Of a stretch of DNA of 7,140 nt, positions 1 to 7,115 are shown one piece after another (the stretch's first letter is position 1; each line of letters begins with the position of its first letter). Both the position numbers and the translations under genes were made by a program. Source of the stretch: Bacillota bacterium (lineage in GTDB: Bacteria; Eremiobacterota; SpSt-956; JAKJGF01); contig JAKPQU010000195.1 of the NCBI GenBank assembly GCA_029555925.1, forward strand, positions 1 through 7,140. The letters run 5' to 3'. Below the pieces are notes generated by a model. That model saw only the letters and a program-made list of their open reading frames with translations, did no database searches and was not told the origin of the DNA.

Positions 1-1233
1 GAAGGTGCCAGAGATTATCTGGTGCCGAGCAGGGTTCATCAGGGTAAATTCTATGCACTCCCTCAGTCTCCTCAATTATTTAAACAATTGCTTATGGTAT
101 CTGGATTTGAAAGATATTATCAGATAGCCAGATGCTTCAGAGATGAAGATCAGAGGGCAGACCGTCAGCCTGAATTTACTCAGATAGATATGGAAATGTC
201 ATTTGTGGAAAGGGAAGATGTCCTTAATATAACAGAAGGGCTTATGGGACGTATTTTTAAAGATGCTCTCCATATTGAGCTTCCCTTACCTTTTCTCAGG
301 ATTAAACATAGAGATGCTATTGATTGGTACGGTATTGATAAACCGGATCTTCGCTATGGCATGAAAATAGAAGATCTCTCTGAAATATTTAAAGATTCAC
401 AGTTTAATGCCTTTAAAGAGAATATTCAGGGAGGCGGTGTCGTAAGAGGTATAAAAGTGGCAAACTTCTCCTCTGCTTCCAGAAAGAAGTTTGACGAATT
501 GAATGAAAAGGCCAAAGGACTGGGAGCAAAAGCATTATCGTGGATTTCCTTTACAGGTGGCGATATTAAATCGTCTATAAAAAAATTTTTAACTCCGGAG
601 GATATAGAACATTTAAAGTCAAGATTTTCTGTTGCTGATAATGATGTAATACTGATTGTTTCTGATAAGCGTGACATTGCGAGCCGCGTGCTCGGAGAAA
701 TAAGGATTTCTCTTGCCCAGGAACTGGGGCTTGTTAAAGAAGGAGAGTTCAGTTTCCTCTGGGTCATAGACTTCCCTCTTTTCTCATATAATGAAGAAGA
801 ACATAAAATAGATGCAGAGCATCATGCTTTCACATGTCCTCTTACAGAAGATATAGAATATCTGGATTCAGATCCTCTTAAGGTGAGAGCCAGTTCCTAT
901 GATCTTGTCCTTAACGGTACAGAACTCGGCAGCGGAAGTATACGTATCCACAGAAAAGATATACAGGAAAAGATCTTTAAGATTATGGGGCTTACTGCTG
1001 AAGAAGCAGAATATAAATTCGGTTTTCTCCTGAAAGCCCTTGAATATGGTGCTCCTCCTCATGGAGGTATAGCTCCCGGCCTTGACAGGCTTGTAATGCT
1101 TATGGCAGGGGAGAAAAGTATAAGGGATGTAATAGCTTTTCCAAAGACTCAAACTGCAGCGTGCCCTCTTACAGGAGCACCAGTAGCAGTATCGGAAAGA
1201 CAGCTCAGAGAGTTAAATATAAAGCTTGCCTGA
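1..1233 (+). CDS. aspS: Aspartyl-tRNA synthetase, C-terminal part (5' end outside the window)
   Basis: This class IIb enzyme charges tRNA-Asp with aspartate in the cytoplasm. The reading frame is open from base 1 (first residues [11 protein letters not shown]), so the GTG at 22 is an internal valine codon and not a start. About 410 residues are present; bacterial AspRS is usually near 590, so the N-terminal anticodon-binding OB domain and motif 1 lie off the window. Visible in order, in fragment numbering: the conserved [15 protein letters not shown] stretch (17-31), motif 2 with FRDED (46-50) and the following [13 protein letters not shown], the bacterial-specific GAD insertion domain (about 138-240), the HHAFT and YDLVLNG blocks, and motif 3 GIAPGLDRL with the ATP-binding arginine R363. 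The C-terminal FPKT...CPLTGAP...L.IKL tail is typical of the family. Discriminating and non-discriminating forms cannot be told apart because the diagnostic N-terminal residues are missing. No frameshift is seen. A hairpin terminator follows the stop. Confidence 0.98.
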   Translation, partial: EGARDYLVPSRVHQGKFYALPQSPQLFKQLLMVSGFERYYQIARCFRDEDQRADRQPEFTQIDMEMSFVEREDVLNITEGLMGRIFKDALHIELPLPFLRIKHRDAIDWYGIDKPDLRYGMKIEDLSEIFKDSQFNAFKENIQGGGVVRGIKVANFSSASRKKFDELNEKAKGLGAKALSWISFTGGDIKSSIKKFLTPEDIEHLKSRFSVADNDVILIVSDKRDIASRVLGEIRISLAQELGLVKEGEFSFLWVIDFPLFSYNEEEHKIDAEHHAFTCPLTEDIEYLDSDPLKVRASSYDLVLNGTELGSGSIRIHRKDIQEKIFKIMGLTAEEAEYKFGFLLKALEYGAPPHGGIAPGLDRLVMLMAGEKSIRDVIAFPKTQTAACPLTGAPVAVSERQLRELNIKLA

Positions 1234-1261
1234 TTTGTCTATTATAGAACTTTAATTACCC

Positions 1262-1307
1262 CGGTCACATCTGGCAGTAATAAATTGCAGGATGTGACCG
1301 AGTTTTT
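1262..1307 (+). terminator. Rho-independent-type terminator after aspS
   Basis: A perfect 10-bp stem, CGGTCACATC (1262-1271) with GATGTGACCG (1291-1300), is followed by AGTTTTT (1301-1307). It lies 28 bases after the aspS stop. The 19-base loop is larger than usual, so efficiency may be moderate. It probably separates aspS from the membrane-protein gene. Confidence 0.75.
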
Positions 1308-1355
1308 GATTTACGGACGTTAAACGATAATAGAAAAGGTCAACATAATATTCTT

Positions 1356-3362
1356 ATGAAAAGATTTTCTTTCTTTTCTGCTTTTTCATCTGTTAAATCT
1401 ATAAACTTATATATAATAATAGAGTGGCTTTCAATATTATTAACCTTTTTTATTGTTCTGCACCTGAGTTTAAGACCGTTTGTCGCATTTGATACGGATT
1501 TATTCTGGCATCTTGCTGCAGGTCAGGATATGTGGCATTTGAAAAGTGTTTATCTTAAAGATACCTTTTCTCATACCAGATATGGCTATCAATGGATTAA
1601 TTATTCATGGGGATTTGAATTAATAGTATATTTTCTTTATTCACTGGGCGGGTTAAATACTATTATATTATTTCGTTCCTTTTTATTTCTTTTTCCCATG
1701 TCCTGTCTGTTCTATACTGCCCGATTAAGAGGGGCAGGTCTCTTTATTTCTCTTATAATAACTCTATGGGCTTCTTTAATTTTATCTTCCTACTGGTGGG
1801 TTCGTCCACAGATGGTTTCTTTATGTATGGGATCTTTATTTTTACTTATATTTGAACTGGTTATTAATGGTAAAGAAAAGCTTATATTTTTGTTCCCTGT
1901 TTTAATGGTAATCTGGGCGAATCTACATGGAGGAGTTTCTTTAATCGGTCTTGCTTTAATTATAGTTTACTCTATAATATATGCAATTCAAAAAATAATC
2001 AGTGGTAAAGAGTTATATAAAAGGCAGAAATATCTCTTTATTGTAATTATTCTCTGTATTTTATCCATATTTATCAGTCCCCATACTTTTAAGACACCAT
2101 ATCATATTATTTCCTGTATAATTTTTCCAGACCCTTTTAAGGGTATTATAACAGAAGCACAGAAGCCGGATTTCCTGACACCAGCTTGCCGTATCACACT
2201 TTTTTTTATGATATCAGTCCTATCAGGTGCTGTATATATGATTAAAAAGAAGCGTTTTTTTGATGTCAGTCTTGTTGTTGTTTTTATTCCTTTAATTTTT
2301 GGTGCAGAAAGACATCATTTACTTTTATTACCGTTTTTTGTCCCTACTGTTTCAGTTTTCTTCGATAATATAATAAAGAGCTTAATGCCTAATATCGCTT
2401 TATTGAATAGAAAATGGTTTAATAATTATTACAATAGAACGTTAAGAATAATCTCCGTTATATTTCTCTTTATTTTATTAGTCAGGGAAGGTCTTATGAT
2501 TTTTCGTTTGGCCTGTCCTCCAGCGAGACTTATCAGGTGGGAAACTTTCCCTGATAGTGCATGTAATTTCCTTATTGATAATAAAATAAAAGGAAATCTA
2601 TTTAATTCTCTGACTTCAGGAGGATATCTTATATGGAAACTCAAAAATCTATGTCCTGTTTACATTGATCCAAGAGATGAAGCCGTATATGATGTCAGTT
2701 CAGTCAGAGAATATTTATATATTTTAAATGGTAATGAAAAAGCCTTCACCATAATTGATAACCGTAAAATCGATATAATCTTTCAGTCTCTATTGTATGA
2801 TAATTTTCCTTTTTTTAATGAATTATTGCCTGCTTCAAAGGAATGGTTTATTGCATATGAAGATACATCCAGCAGGATTTATTTGAGAAAATCACGTTTT
2901 TACAATCTATCAAAGACATTTACCGGTTTAAATGGAGATGTTTGTTTTATGCCTCATCTGCTTGAAGGACAAAGACTGTTGGATAAAGGTATGACAGAGG
3001 AAGGGATTTCAGAGCTGGAGAAATCTCAGGCTCTTTACCCTGATTGTCCGAGATGCCAGTTATGGCTCGGTATGGCTTATGCCAGAACCGGTAATTATAT
3101 TTCTGCCATACGTCAGTGGGAATTAATGCTTCTGTTACATTATCCTGTAGCTATCAGAGGCGTTTATTATAATATGGGCATGTTGGAATTGAATATTGGA
3201 AACTCTGAAAAAGCCGCATGTTACCTTTCTGAAGAATTACGTAATGATCCGAATAATAAAGACATTAAAGCCCGCCTCTCTGAACTGCCACGTCATAATC
3301 ACAGCCTGTGCTTTGTCAAATTTGCATGGCATAGATTCTGGACTCCATTTTTTGTATGGTAA
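1356..3362 (+). CDS. Polytopic GT-C-like membrane protein with C-terminal TPR repeats
   Basis: A 668-residue inner-membrane protein. Residues 18-40 form the first membrane helix, followed by an extracytoplasmic loop with FDTDLFWHLAAGQ (45-57). This matches the DPDLWWHL-type loop of a large bacterial family with a GT-C glycosyltransferase-like fold, in which acidic residues of the first loop are catalytic in true enzymes (here D46 and D48). The family blocks RPQM and WANLHGG follow. I count roughly ten to twelve membrane helices up to about residue 380. Residues 390-510 form a soluble domain with the family pattern FPDSACNFL...GGYLIW...VYIDPRDE. Residues about 535-645 read as TPR-type helical repeats (LLEGQRLLDKG, LGMAYARTGNYISAI, YYNMGMLELNIGNSEKA). 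The last 20 or so residues are unusually aromatic. The start is not well fixed: AAAGG lies 16 bases upstream of the ATG, too far for a good ribosome site, but the first helix fits. Family members are mostly uncharacterised; transfer of a sugar from a lipid-linked donor is inference only. Confidence 0.85.
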   Translation: MKRFSFFSAFSSVKSINLYIIIEWLSILLTFFIVLHLSLRPFVAFDTDLFWHLAAGQDMWHLKSVYLKDTFSHTRYGYQWINYSWGFELIVYFLYSLGGLNTIILFRSFLFLFPMSCLFYTARLRGAGLFISLIITLWASLILSSYWWVRPQMVSLCMGSLFLLIFELVINGKEKLIFLFPVLMVIWANLHGGVSLIGLALIIVYSIIYAIQKIISGKELYKRQKYLFIVIILCILSIFISPHTFKTPYHIISCIIFPDPFKGIITEAQKPDFLTPACRITLFFMISVLSGAVYMIKKKRFFDVSLVVVFIPLIFGAERHHLLLLPFFVPTVSVFFDNIIKSLMPNIALLNRKWFNNYYNRTLRIISVIFLFILLVREGLMIFRLACPPARLIRWETFPDSACNFLIDNKIKGNLFNSLTSGGYLIWKLKNLCPVYIDPRDEAVYDVSSVREYLYILNGNEKAFTIIDNRKIDIIFQSLLYDNFPFFNELLPASKEWFIAYEDTSSRIYLRKSRFYNLSKTFTGLNGDVCFMPHLLEGQRLLDKGMTEEGISELEKSQALYPDCPRCQLWLGMAYARTGNYISAIRQWELMLLLHYPVAIRGVYYNMGMLELNIGNSEKAACYLSEELRNDPNNKDIKARLSELPRHNHSLCFVKFAWHRFWTPFFVW

Positions 3363-3369
3363 TTTTTCA

Positions 3370-3398
3370 TTGCAATTAGATGAAAAATATGCTATTAT
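3370..3398 (+). promoter_or_regulatory. Sigma70-type promoter candidate for the 6S RNA / VIT gene unit
   Basis: TTGCAA (3370-3375), a 17-base spacer and TATTAT (3393-3398) make a good housekeeping promoter just after the stop of the TPR membrane-protein gene. Transcription would start near 3405, about 45 bases before the proposed mature 6S 5' end, implying a processed precursor. A weaker -10-like TTTAAT (3435-3440) lies closer to the RNA but has no good -35 partner. Intergenic DNA here is very AT-rich, so chance matches are possible. Confidence 0.45.
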
Positions 3399-3449
3399 GC
3401 TTTTGGAAAAAATTTTTAAATTAGACGACTAAAATTTAATAGACGAAAT

Positions 3450-3639
3450 AAATATTCCCCTGCTTTGTTTGTGTTTGTGGGTTATATTTTTGATCCGACA
3501 ATTTTTTGAAGGGAACTTAATTCTAGTAGTGTTGTGAAGACCTCCCCGGTGAGGGATCCTTAAACTACTTATAGTGGTTCCCACCTGATTTACGTCAGGA
3601 TTCAAAGTGATCTGCACACGGCACGGTGGGGGAACTTAT
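3450..3639 (+). ncRNA. ssrS: 6S RNA (RNA polymerase-binding regulatory RNA), predicted
   Basis: 6S RNA mimics an open promoter and sequesters sigma70-type RNA polymerase. The length, about 185-190 bases, and the fold both fit. The closing stem UUCCCCUGC (3455-3463) pairs with GUGGGGGAA (3626-3634). The 5' strand then runs GUUUGUGUUUGUGGG and UUUGAUCCGACAAUUU, closely resembling the UGAGCCGAUAUUU of the E. coli central bubble. The terminal arm is closed by GGGAAC/GUUCCC (3511-3516 with 3577-3582) and AGUAGU/ACUACU (3525-3530 with 3564-3569), with an inner hairpin CCUC/GAGG. The 3' bubble strand carries the small hairpin CCUGA/UCAGG (3584-3599), then AUUCAAAGUGAUCUGC and ACGGCAC, matching the order seen in E. 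coli (GGUUCAAGGGUUACAGCCUGC, then CGGCAUC). The ends are approximate. Identification is by eye from structure and remembered consensus; no covariance search was possible. Short reading frames on either strand here have no protein-like features. Confidence 0.8.
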
Positions 3640-3645
3640 GTACAG

Positions 3646-3711
3646 TAATCAGTGAGCAGTGACCAGTGAGGTAGTATGTATAACTGCTCACTGGTCACTG
3701 CTCACTGATTA
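3646..3711. repeat. Perfect 25-bp inverted repeat built from CAGTGA heptads
   Basis: The left arm (3646-3670) and right arm (3687-3711) are exact reverse complements over 25 bases, with a 16-base AT-rich loop (3671-3686). Each arm is itself a tandem heptamer array: CAGTGAG, CAGTGAC, CAGTGAG. The hairpin starts about seven bases after the 6S RNA and ends two bases before the AAGGAG of the next gene. It has no U-tract, so it is not a standard terminator. It could protect or define the 6S 3' end, attenuate read-through, or influence access to the ribosome site. It resembles dispersed REP- or STRR-like heptad repeats of other bacteria. Confidence 0.9.
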
Positions 3712-3713
3712 TT

Positions 3714-3719
3714 AAGGAG
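3714..3719 (+). promoter_or_regulatory. Ribosome binding site that fixes the start of the VIT/VWA gene
   Basis: AAGGAG lies 10 bases before the ATG at 3730 and only one base before the in-frame GTG at 3721. The ATG is therefore the likely start, which also gives a cleaner signal peptide. The site lies two bases after the right arm of the 25-bp hairpin. Confidence 0.75.
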
Positions 3720-3729
3720 TGTGGTTCAG

Positions 3730-5919
3730 ATGTTCTCAAAGTTTTCATTCATCTCATTATTTTTAATTTTATCAATTACCGGTGTAATGTCCCAGGAATA
3801 TATAGTTGAAAGGGTTCCTCAGGGTGACAGATCCTTTGTTGTAGAATATGAAAGAGTAGATATTAAAATCAAAGAACAGTCTGCCAGGGTGACAATAGAG
3901 GAGAAACTTAAAAATAATTCTTCTTCTGATATGGAAGCAACCCTTATTTTCCCCATGCCGGCAGATGCTTCTATATCCAATTTTTCCATGCTTATAAATG
4001 GCAAAAAAGTGGAAGGAAACATAATGGATAAGGATGAAGCAGCTTCTATATATGAAAGTATTGTAAGACAGCTCAAAGACCCCGGACTTCTGGAAAATAT
4101 CGGCTCTGGTATGTTCCGGGCAAGAATATATCCCATTCCTGCCAGGGGAGAGACAAAAATTTCAATCACTTATTCTCAGGTATTATCTTCTGACCTGGGA
4201 CTCTGTAAATTCAAGCTCCCTCTGGCGAAAAAAACGTCTGACTGGCCCGTAAAAGAGCTTACCATAGGCGTGGAACTCTCTTCATCGGTACCTGTTAAAT
4301 CTTTTTATTCACCCACTCATAATATGTCAATTAAAAAAGACGGCGATAAATCTGTAAAAGCAGGTTTTGAAGATACGAGTTATAAAGGTGATAAAGATTT
4401 TGTCCTTTATTACGGTGTATCTGAAGAGGATTTCGGTCTTAACCTGCTGACTTATAAAGACAGGGGTGATGAGCATGGATTTTTCCTCCTCATTGCTTCT
4501 CCGGGGCAGGAACTGGATAAAACAAAGATTTTACCTAAAGATATTATCTTTGTCATGGATACTTCAGGCAGTATGTATGATGAAGATAAGATTACATATG
4601 CCCAGAAAGCACTTAAATTCTGTCTCTCAAATCTTAACGGCAAAGACAGGTTTAATGTTGTCACTTTTAATTCTGTTACAGATTTTTACAGTAATAAACT
4701 GGTGGAGGGAACAGAAGAAAATATAAAAAAAGCCAAAACATTTGTAGATACCCTGAAACCTCTCGGAGGAACCAATATTGACGAAGCTTTTTGCATAAGT
4801 TTAAAACAGTTTTCAGAGGAAAAAAGACCGCAATATATCGTATTTCTTACAGATGGTCTTCCCACACAGGGGGAAACTGATACAAATGCAATTCTTAAAA
4901 ATATCTCTCTTGAGAATAAAGCAAAGGTGCGAATCTTCTCCTTTGGTGTTGGAACAGATGTGAATACATTGCTCCTTGACCTTATGGCGGAACAGAATCA
5001 GGGCTATACGTCCTATCTGAAGGCCGGTGAGGAAATGGAAGTAGAAATTTCTTCCTTTTTTACCAAAATAAGTCATCCTGTGCTCTCGGATTTATCGCTT
5101 GATTTCGGTAAAATCAAAGTCAAGGATATGTATCCGAAGGATCTCCCCGATCTGTTCAGAGGAAGCCAGCTTATTCTTACAGGAAGATACACGGATGCGG
5201 GTCATACTGCGATAACTATGTCGGGAAAAGTAAACGGAGAAACGAAAAAATATGTTTATGAAAAAACCTTCTCTGAAAACAACAGTGATAATTCTTTTAT
5301 TCCATGTCTCTGGGCTACCAGAAAAATAGGATATCTTTTAAATGAAATAAGGCTCCACGGAGAAAACAGGGAAACAGTGGAAGAAATAAAAGCACTTTCC
5401 ATTAAATACGGTATTGTTACACCTTATACGTCATTTTTGATACAGGAAGAGGTTACAGGCAGACGCCCTGTATCTCAAAGAACTGAAGATGATTATGATG
5501 AAAGGCTATATTCAAATATGCCTTATGTTCAGGGAAGAGATGATAAAAGTGGCGGATACTCGTCTGATAGCAGTGCCTCTGGAGAGGTAAATGTTCAGGC
5601 AAGCAAGGTATTGAAAGAATATGAGAAAGCAGATACGGTTCAGCCCGCACCGGCTTCAAAAGCCTATCGGGATGGGGGGCTTACGAAAGATGTTACAGAA
5701 TCAATAAAAACAGTGGAAGATAAGACTTTTTATCTTAAATCCGGTATATGGACAGACAGTCTCTATAAAGATGGCAAAGATAAGATAGAAGTGAAATTCT
5801 TGAGTGATAAATATTTTGAACTTCTCAAAACCTATCCAAAACTCGGTAAATATCTTTCTGTAGGCAATAATGTGATTGTTATATTTGAAGGCAAGGCATA
5901 TCATATAAGTGAAAAGTGA
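3730..5919 (+). CDS. Secreted VIT and VWA domain protein (inter-alpha-trypsin-inhibitor heavy-chain-like)
   Basis: A 729-residue protein counted from the ATG at 3730. Residues 1-21 form a signal peptide (basic start, LFLILSITGV core, cleavage near VMSQ) with no lipobox cysteine, so export to the periplasm or outside is expected. The VIT domain spans about 30-155, with hallmarks FPMPADA, YESIVRQLKDPGLLE and RARIYPIPARGE. The VWA domain spans about 270-440 and has a complete metal-dependent adhesion site: DTSGS (D277, S279, S281), the threonine of LGGTN (T348) and the aspartate of LTDG (D375). An ITIH-type region follows (LWATRKIGYLL, IVTPYTSFLI), then a polar low-complexity linker (about 585-650), and a C-terminal domain common in bacterial homologues (DKTFYLKSGIWTDS, YLSVGNNVIVIFEGKAY). 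There is no LPXTG motif or C-terminal membrane helix. Metal-dependent protein binding or adhesion is the family expectation; the ligand is unknown. No promoter is evident between the 6S RNA and this gene, so it is probably read from upstream. The stop codon lies inside an inverted repeat. Confidence 0.93.
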   Translation: MFSKFSFISLFLILSITGVMSQEYIVERVPQGDRSFVVEYERVDIKIKEQSARVTIEEKLKNNSSSDMEATLIFPMPADASISNFSMLINGKKVEGNIMDKDEAASIYESIVRQLKDPGLLENIGSGMFRARIYPIPARGETKISITYSQVLSSDLGLCKFKLPLAKKTSDWPVKELTIGVELSSSVPVKSFYSPTHNMSIKKDGDKSVKAGFEDTSYKGDKDFVLYYGVSEEDFGLNLLTYKDRGDEHGFFLLIASPGQELDKTKILPKDIIFVMDTSGSMYDEDKITYAQKALKFCLSNLNGKDRFNVVTFNSVTDFYSNKLVEGTEENIKKAKTFVDTLKPLGGTNIDEAFCISLKQFSEEKRPQYIVFLTDGLPTQGETDTNAILKNISLENKAKVRIFSFGVGTDVNTLLLDLMAEQNQGYTSYLKAGEEMEVEISSFFTKISHPVLSDLSLDFGKIKVKDMYPKDLPDLFRGSQLILTGRYTDAGHTAITMSGKVNGETKKYVYEKTFSENNSDNSFIPCLWATRKIGYLLNEIRLHGENRETVEEIKALSIKYGIVTPYTSFLIQEEVTGRRPVSQRTEDDYDERLYSNMPYVQGRDDKSGGYSSDSSASGEVNVQASKVLKEYEKADTVQPAPASKAYRDGGLTKDVTESIKTVEDKTFYLKSGIWTDSLYKDGKDKIEVKFLSDKYFELLKTYPKLGKYLSVGNNVIVIFEGKAYHISEK

Positions 5920-5959
5920 ATGGACGGAATTCTTTTCACCATTCACTTTTCACTTATAT
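5903..5959. repeat. Perfect 21-bp inverted repeat of AGTGAAA heptads carrying both convergent stop codons
   Basis: The left arm (5903-5923) and right arm (5939-5959) are exact reverse complements over 21 bases, with a 15-base loop (5924-5938). The arms contain AGTGAAA-AGTGAAT, the same AGTGA-core heptad style as the hairpin at 3646-3711. The TGA of the VIT/VWA gene (5917-5919) lies in the left arm and the TGA of the M20 gene (plus-strand TCA at 5943-5945) in the right arm. Both genes read the repeat in the same frame. A role as a bidirectional transcript end is plausible, but there is no clear U-tract on either side. Confidence 0.9.
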
Positions 5960-7115
5960 ATGAATTCAATATATTAAAATATATCTCAGAAGCCGTACAG
6001 ATCTGCTCGAAAGAAATGGATTCGTCAGGTCTGTGGGCTTCTTCCAGTTTACCTGCTCCCAGTATTACAGGTTTTATACCGGCAGTCCATAATATATTTG
6101 CATCTGAATGACTTCGAAAGACCTGCGGATTCCAGGTTAGATTCATATTTTTATAAATATCTTTGAGCGTTTTTACTACATTTCCTTTTTCAGGTATTTC
6201 ATAACCTCTGTGGATGGTAGTAAATCTTATTGTACCATCCAGTGCCGGATTTTCTTCTTTTGCTTTTATCAGGATATCTTCCAGTTCTACAGTAATTTCT
6301 TCAACAGGAGATACGGGAGGAAGGTGAAGATCGAGCCATGCCTCACACCTGTCCGGAACTACGAAGCCCGATCTGGAACTTTCCAGTTCCCTTATATTAT
6401 AAACTATGTCAGGACGTTTGTTCTCCATATAACTCGATATATTAAGAAGGAGTCCGAGCATATGTTTAATTGCATTCTGTCCTCTGTCGGCCAGAGAAGC
6501 ATGAACCTGTTTCCCTTCCGTACAGACCTGTACTTCCAGATAACCAAAATGTTTCATACATGGTGCCAGATCTGTAGGCTCGCCAATTATTGCCCAGGGA
6601 AAATGAAAGTCTTTTACCAGTTGTCTTGCACCGTCACCGTCTTCTTCTTCTCCTACTAAAAGGGCAAGTAATACAGGTACATGATTTTGATTTTTCTCCT
6701 GTAATGAAAGGTATGCTTCTATCATGGCGGCACAGTTCCCTTTCATGTCGGCAGAACCGAGACCTGTAATTATGCCATCTTCTTCTTCATAACAGTAGTG
6801 TTCCAGATCATAGGCCCATACCGTATCTATATGACCTATGAGAGCCATTTCTATATCCATATCATCGGGTAATATGAGCAGATTATATCTGTCTTCATCT
6901 ACATCCTGATAGATAACATTCAATTCCTGTCTTTTCAGATATCCATAAAGGAAATCTGCCAGTTCTTCTTCTTTTCCCGAAGGACTGTATATATCTATCA
7001 TTTTCTTCAATAATCTCTTTAATCTTTTCGGTGTAATATTTTTTAATGTCATTTTTTCGACTATGTCATAAATTTTGTGTAAACTTCTGTTAACAACCAT
7101 GACCGTTTCAGTCAC
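5943..7115 (-). CDS. M20-family zinc metallo-amidohydrolase/peptidase (ArgE/DapE/peptidase T-like)
   Basis: Members of this family use one or two zinc ions to remove acyl groups or cleave small peptides in the cytoplasm. In numbering from the GTG at 7115, all expected ligands are visible: GHIDTV (H95, D97), GSADMKG (bridging D123), VGEEEDG (catalytic base and ligand glutamates, 156-158), GEPTD (178-182) and AHRPDE (H361). The inserted dimerisation domain has the usual GKQVHASLADRGQNA with H205. The block SHSDANILWTAGIKPVILGAG is typical of ArgE/LysK/peptidase T-like members. The substrate cannot be decided. The start is uncertain: GTG 7115, ATG 7100 and ATG 7052 are all in frame, none has a clear ribosome site, and the frame stays open to the window edge. 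Similarity to the family begins after the ATG at 7052, which would give 369 residues. The gene is convergent with the VIT/VWA gene, with 23 bases between stop codons. The C-terminal ISEK is encoded by a repeat arm. Confidence 0.92.
   Translation of the reverse strand: MTETVMVVNRSLHKIYDIVEKMTLKNITPKRLKRLLKKMIDIYSPSGKEEELADFLYGYLKRQELNVIYQDVDEDRYNLLILPDDMDIEMALIGHIDTVWAYDLEHYCYEEEDGIITGLGSADMKGNCAAMIEAYLSLQEKNQNHVPVLLALLVGEEEDGDGARQLVKDFHFPWAIIGEPTDLAPCMKHFGYLEVQVCTEGKQVHASLADRGQNAIKHMLGLLLNISSYMENKRPDIVYNIRELESSRSGFVVPDRCEAWLDLHLPPVSPVEEITVELEDILIKAKEENPALDGTIRFTTIHRGYEIPEKGNVVKTLKDIYKNMNLTWNPQVFRSHSDANILWTAGIKPVILGAGKLEEAHRPDESISFEQICTASEIYFNILNSYISEK
7065..7093 (-). promoter_or_regulatory. 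Possible sigma70-type promoter before the internal ATG of the M20 gene
   Basis: On the minus strand, TTAACA (7093-7088), a 17-base spacer and TATGAC (7070-7065) sit just before the ATG at 7052. Transcription would begin around 7058, leaving a leader of only about six bases. If real, it supports the shorter 369-residue protein. The match is moderate and lies within the longest reading frame. Confidence 0.25.

Noticed and set aside
3362..3388. ATTTTTCAT/ATGAAAAAT inverted repeat as a terminator of the TPR membrane-protein gene
   Set aside because: The 9-bp stem is almost all A-T, has no following U-tract and overlaps the promoter candidate, so it is likely a compositional coincidence.
3196..3432. 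78-codon plus-strand reading frame overlapping the end of the TPR membrane-protein gene
   Set aside because: It is mostly an out-of-frame shadow of the TPR region, then runs through the promoter-like AT-rich gap; no ribosome site or recognisable domain.
3429..3617. 62-codon minus-strand reading frame
   Set aside because: It is antisense to the 6S RNA; its apparent coding sequence is explained by RNA stems, and its composition is not protein-like.
3611..3636. GCACACGGCACGGTG resembles the 3' half of a group II intron domain V
   Set aside because: The required 5' half and the other intron domains are absent, and the segment is better explained as the 3' strand of the 6S RNA.
3450..3639. Riboswitch or attenuator leader of the VIT/VWA gene
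   Set aside because: Alternative stems exist, but no known aptamer core was recognised, no U-tract follows, and the 6S architecture accounts for nearly every stem.
3646..3711. CRISPR fragment or IS terminal inverted repeats
   Set aside because: The repeats are contiguous 7-mers without spacers, and no transposase or target-site duplication is present; heptad hairpin is the simpler reading.
6210..6659. 149-codon plus-strand reading frame
   Set aside because: It lies wholly antisense to the M20 gene, whose catalytic motifs prove the minus-strand frame; the translation has no family features.
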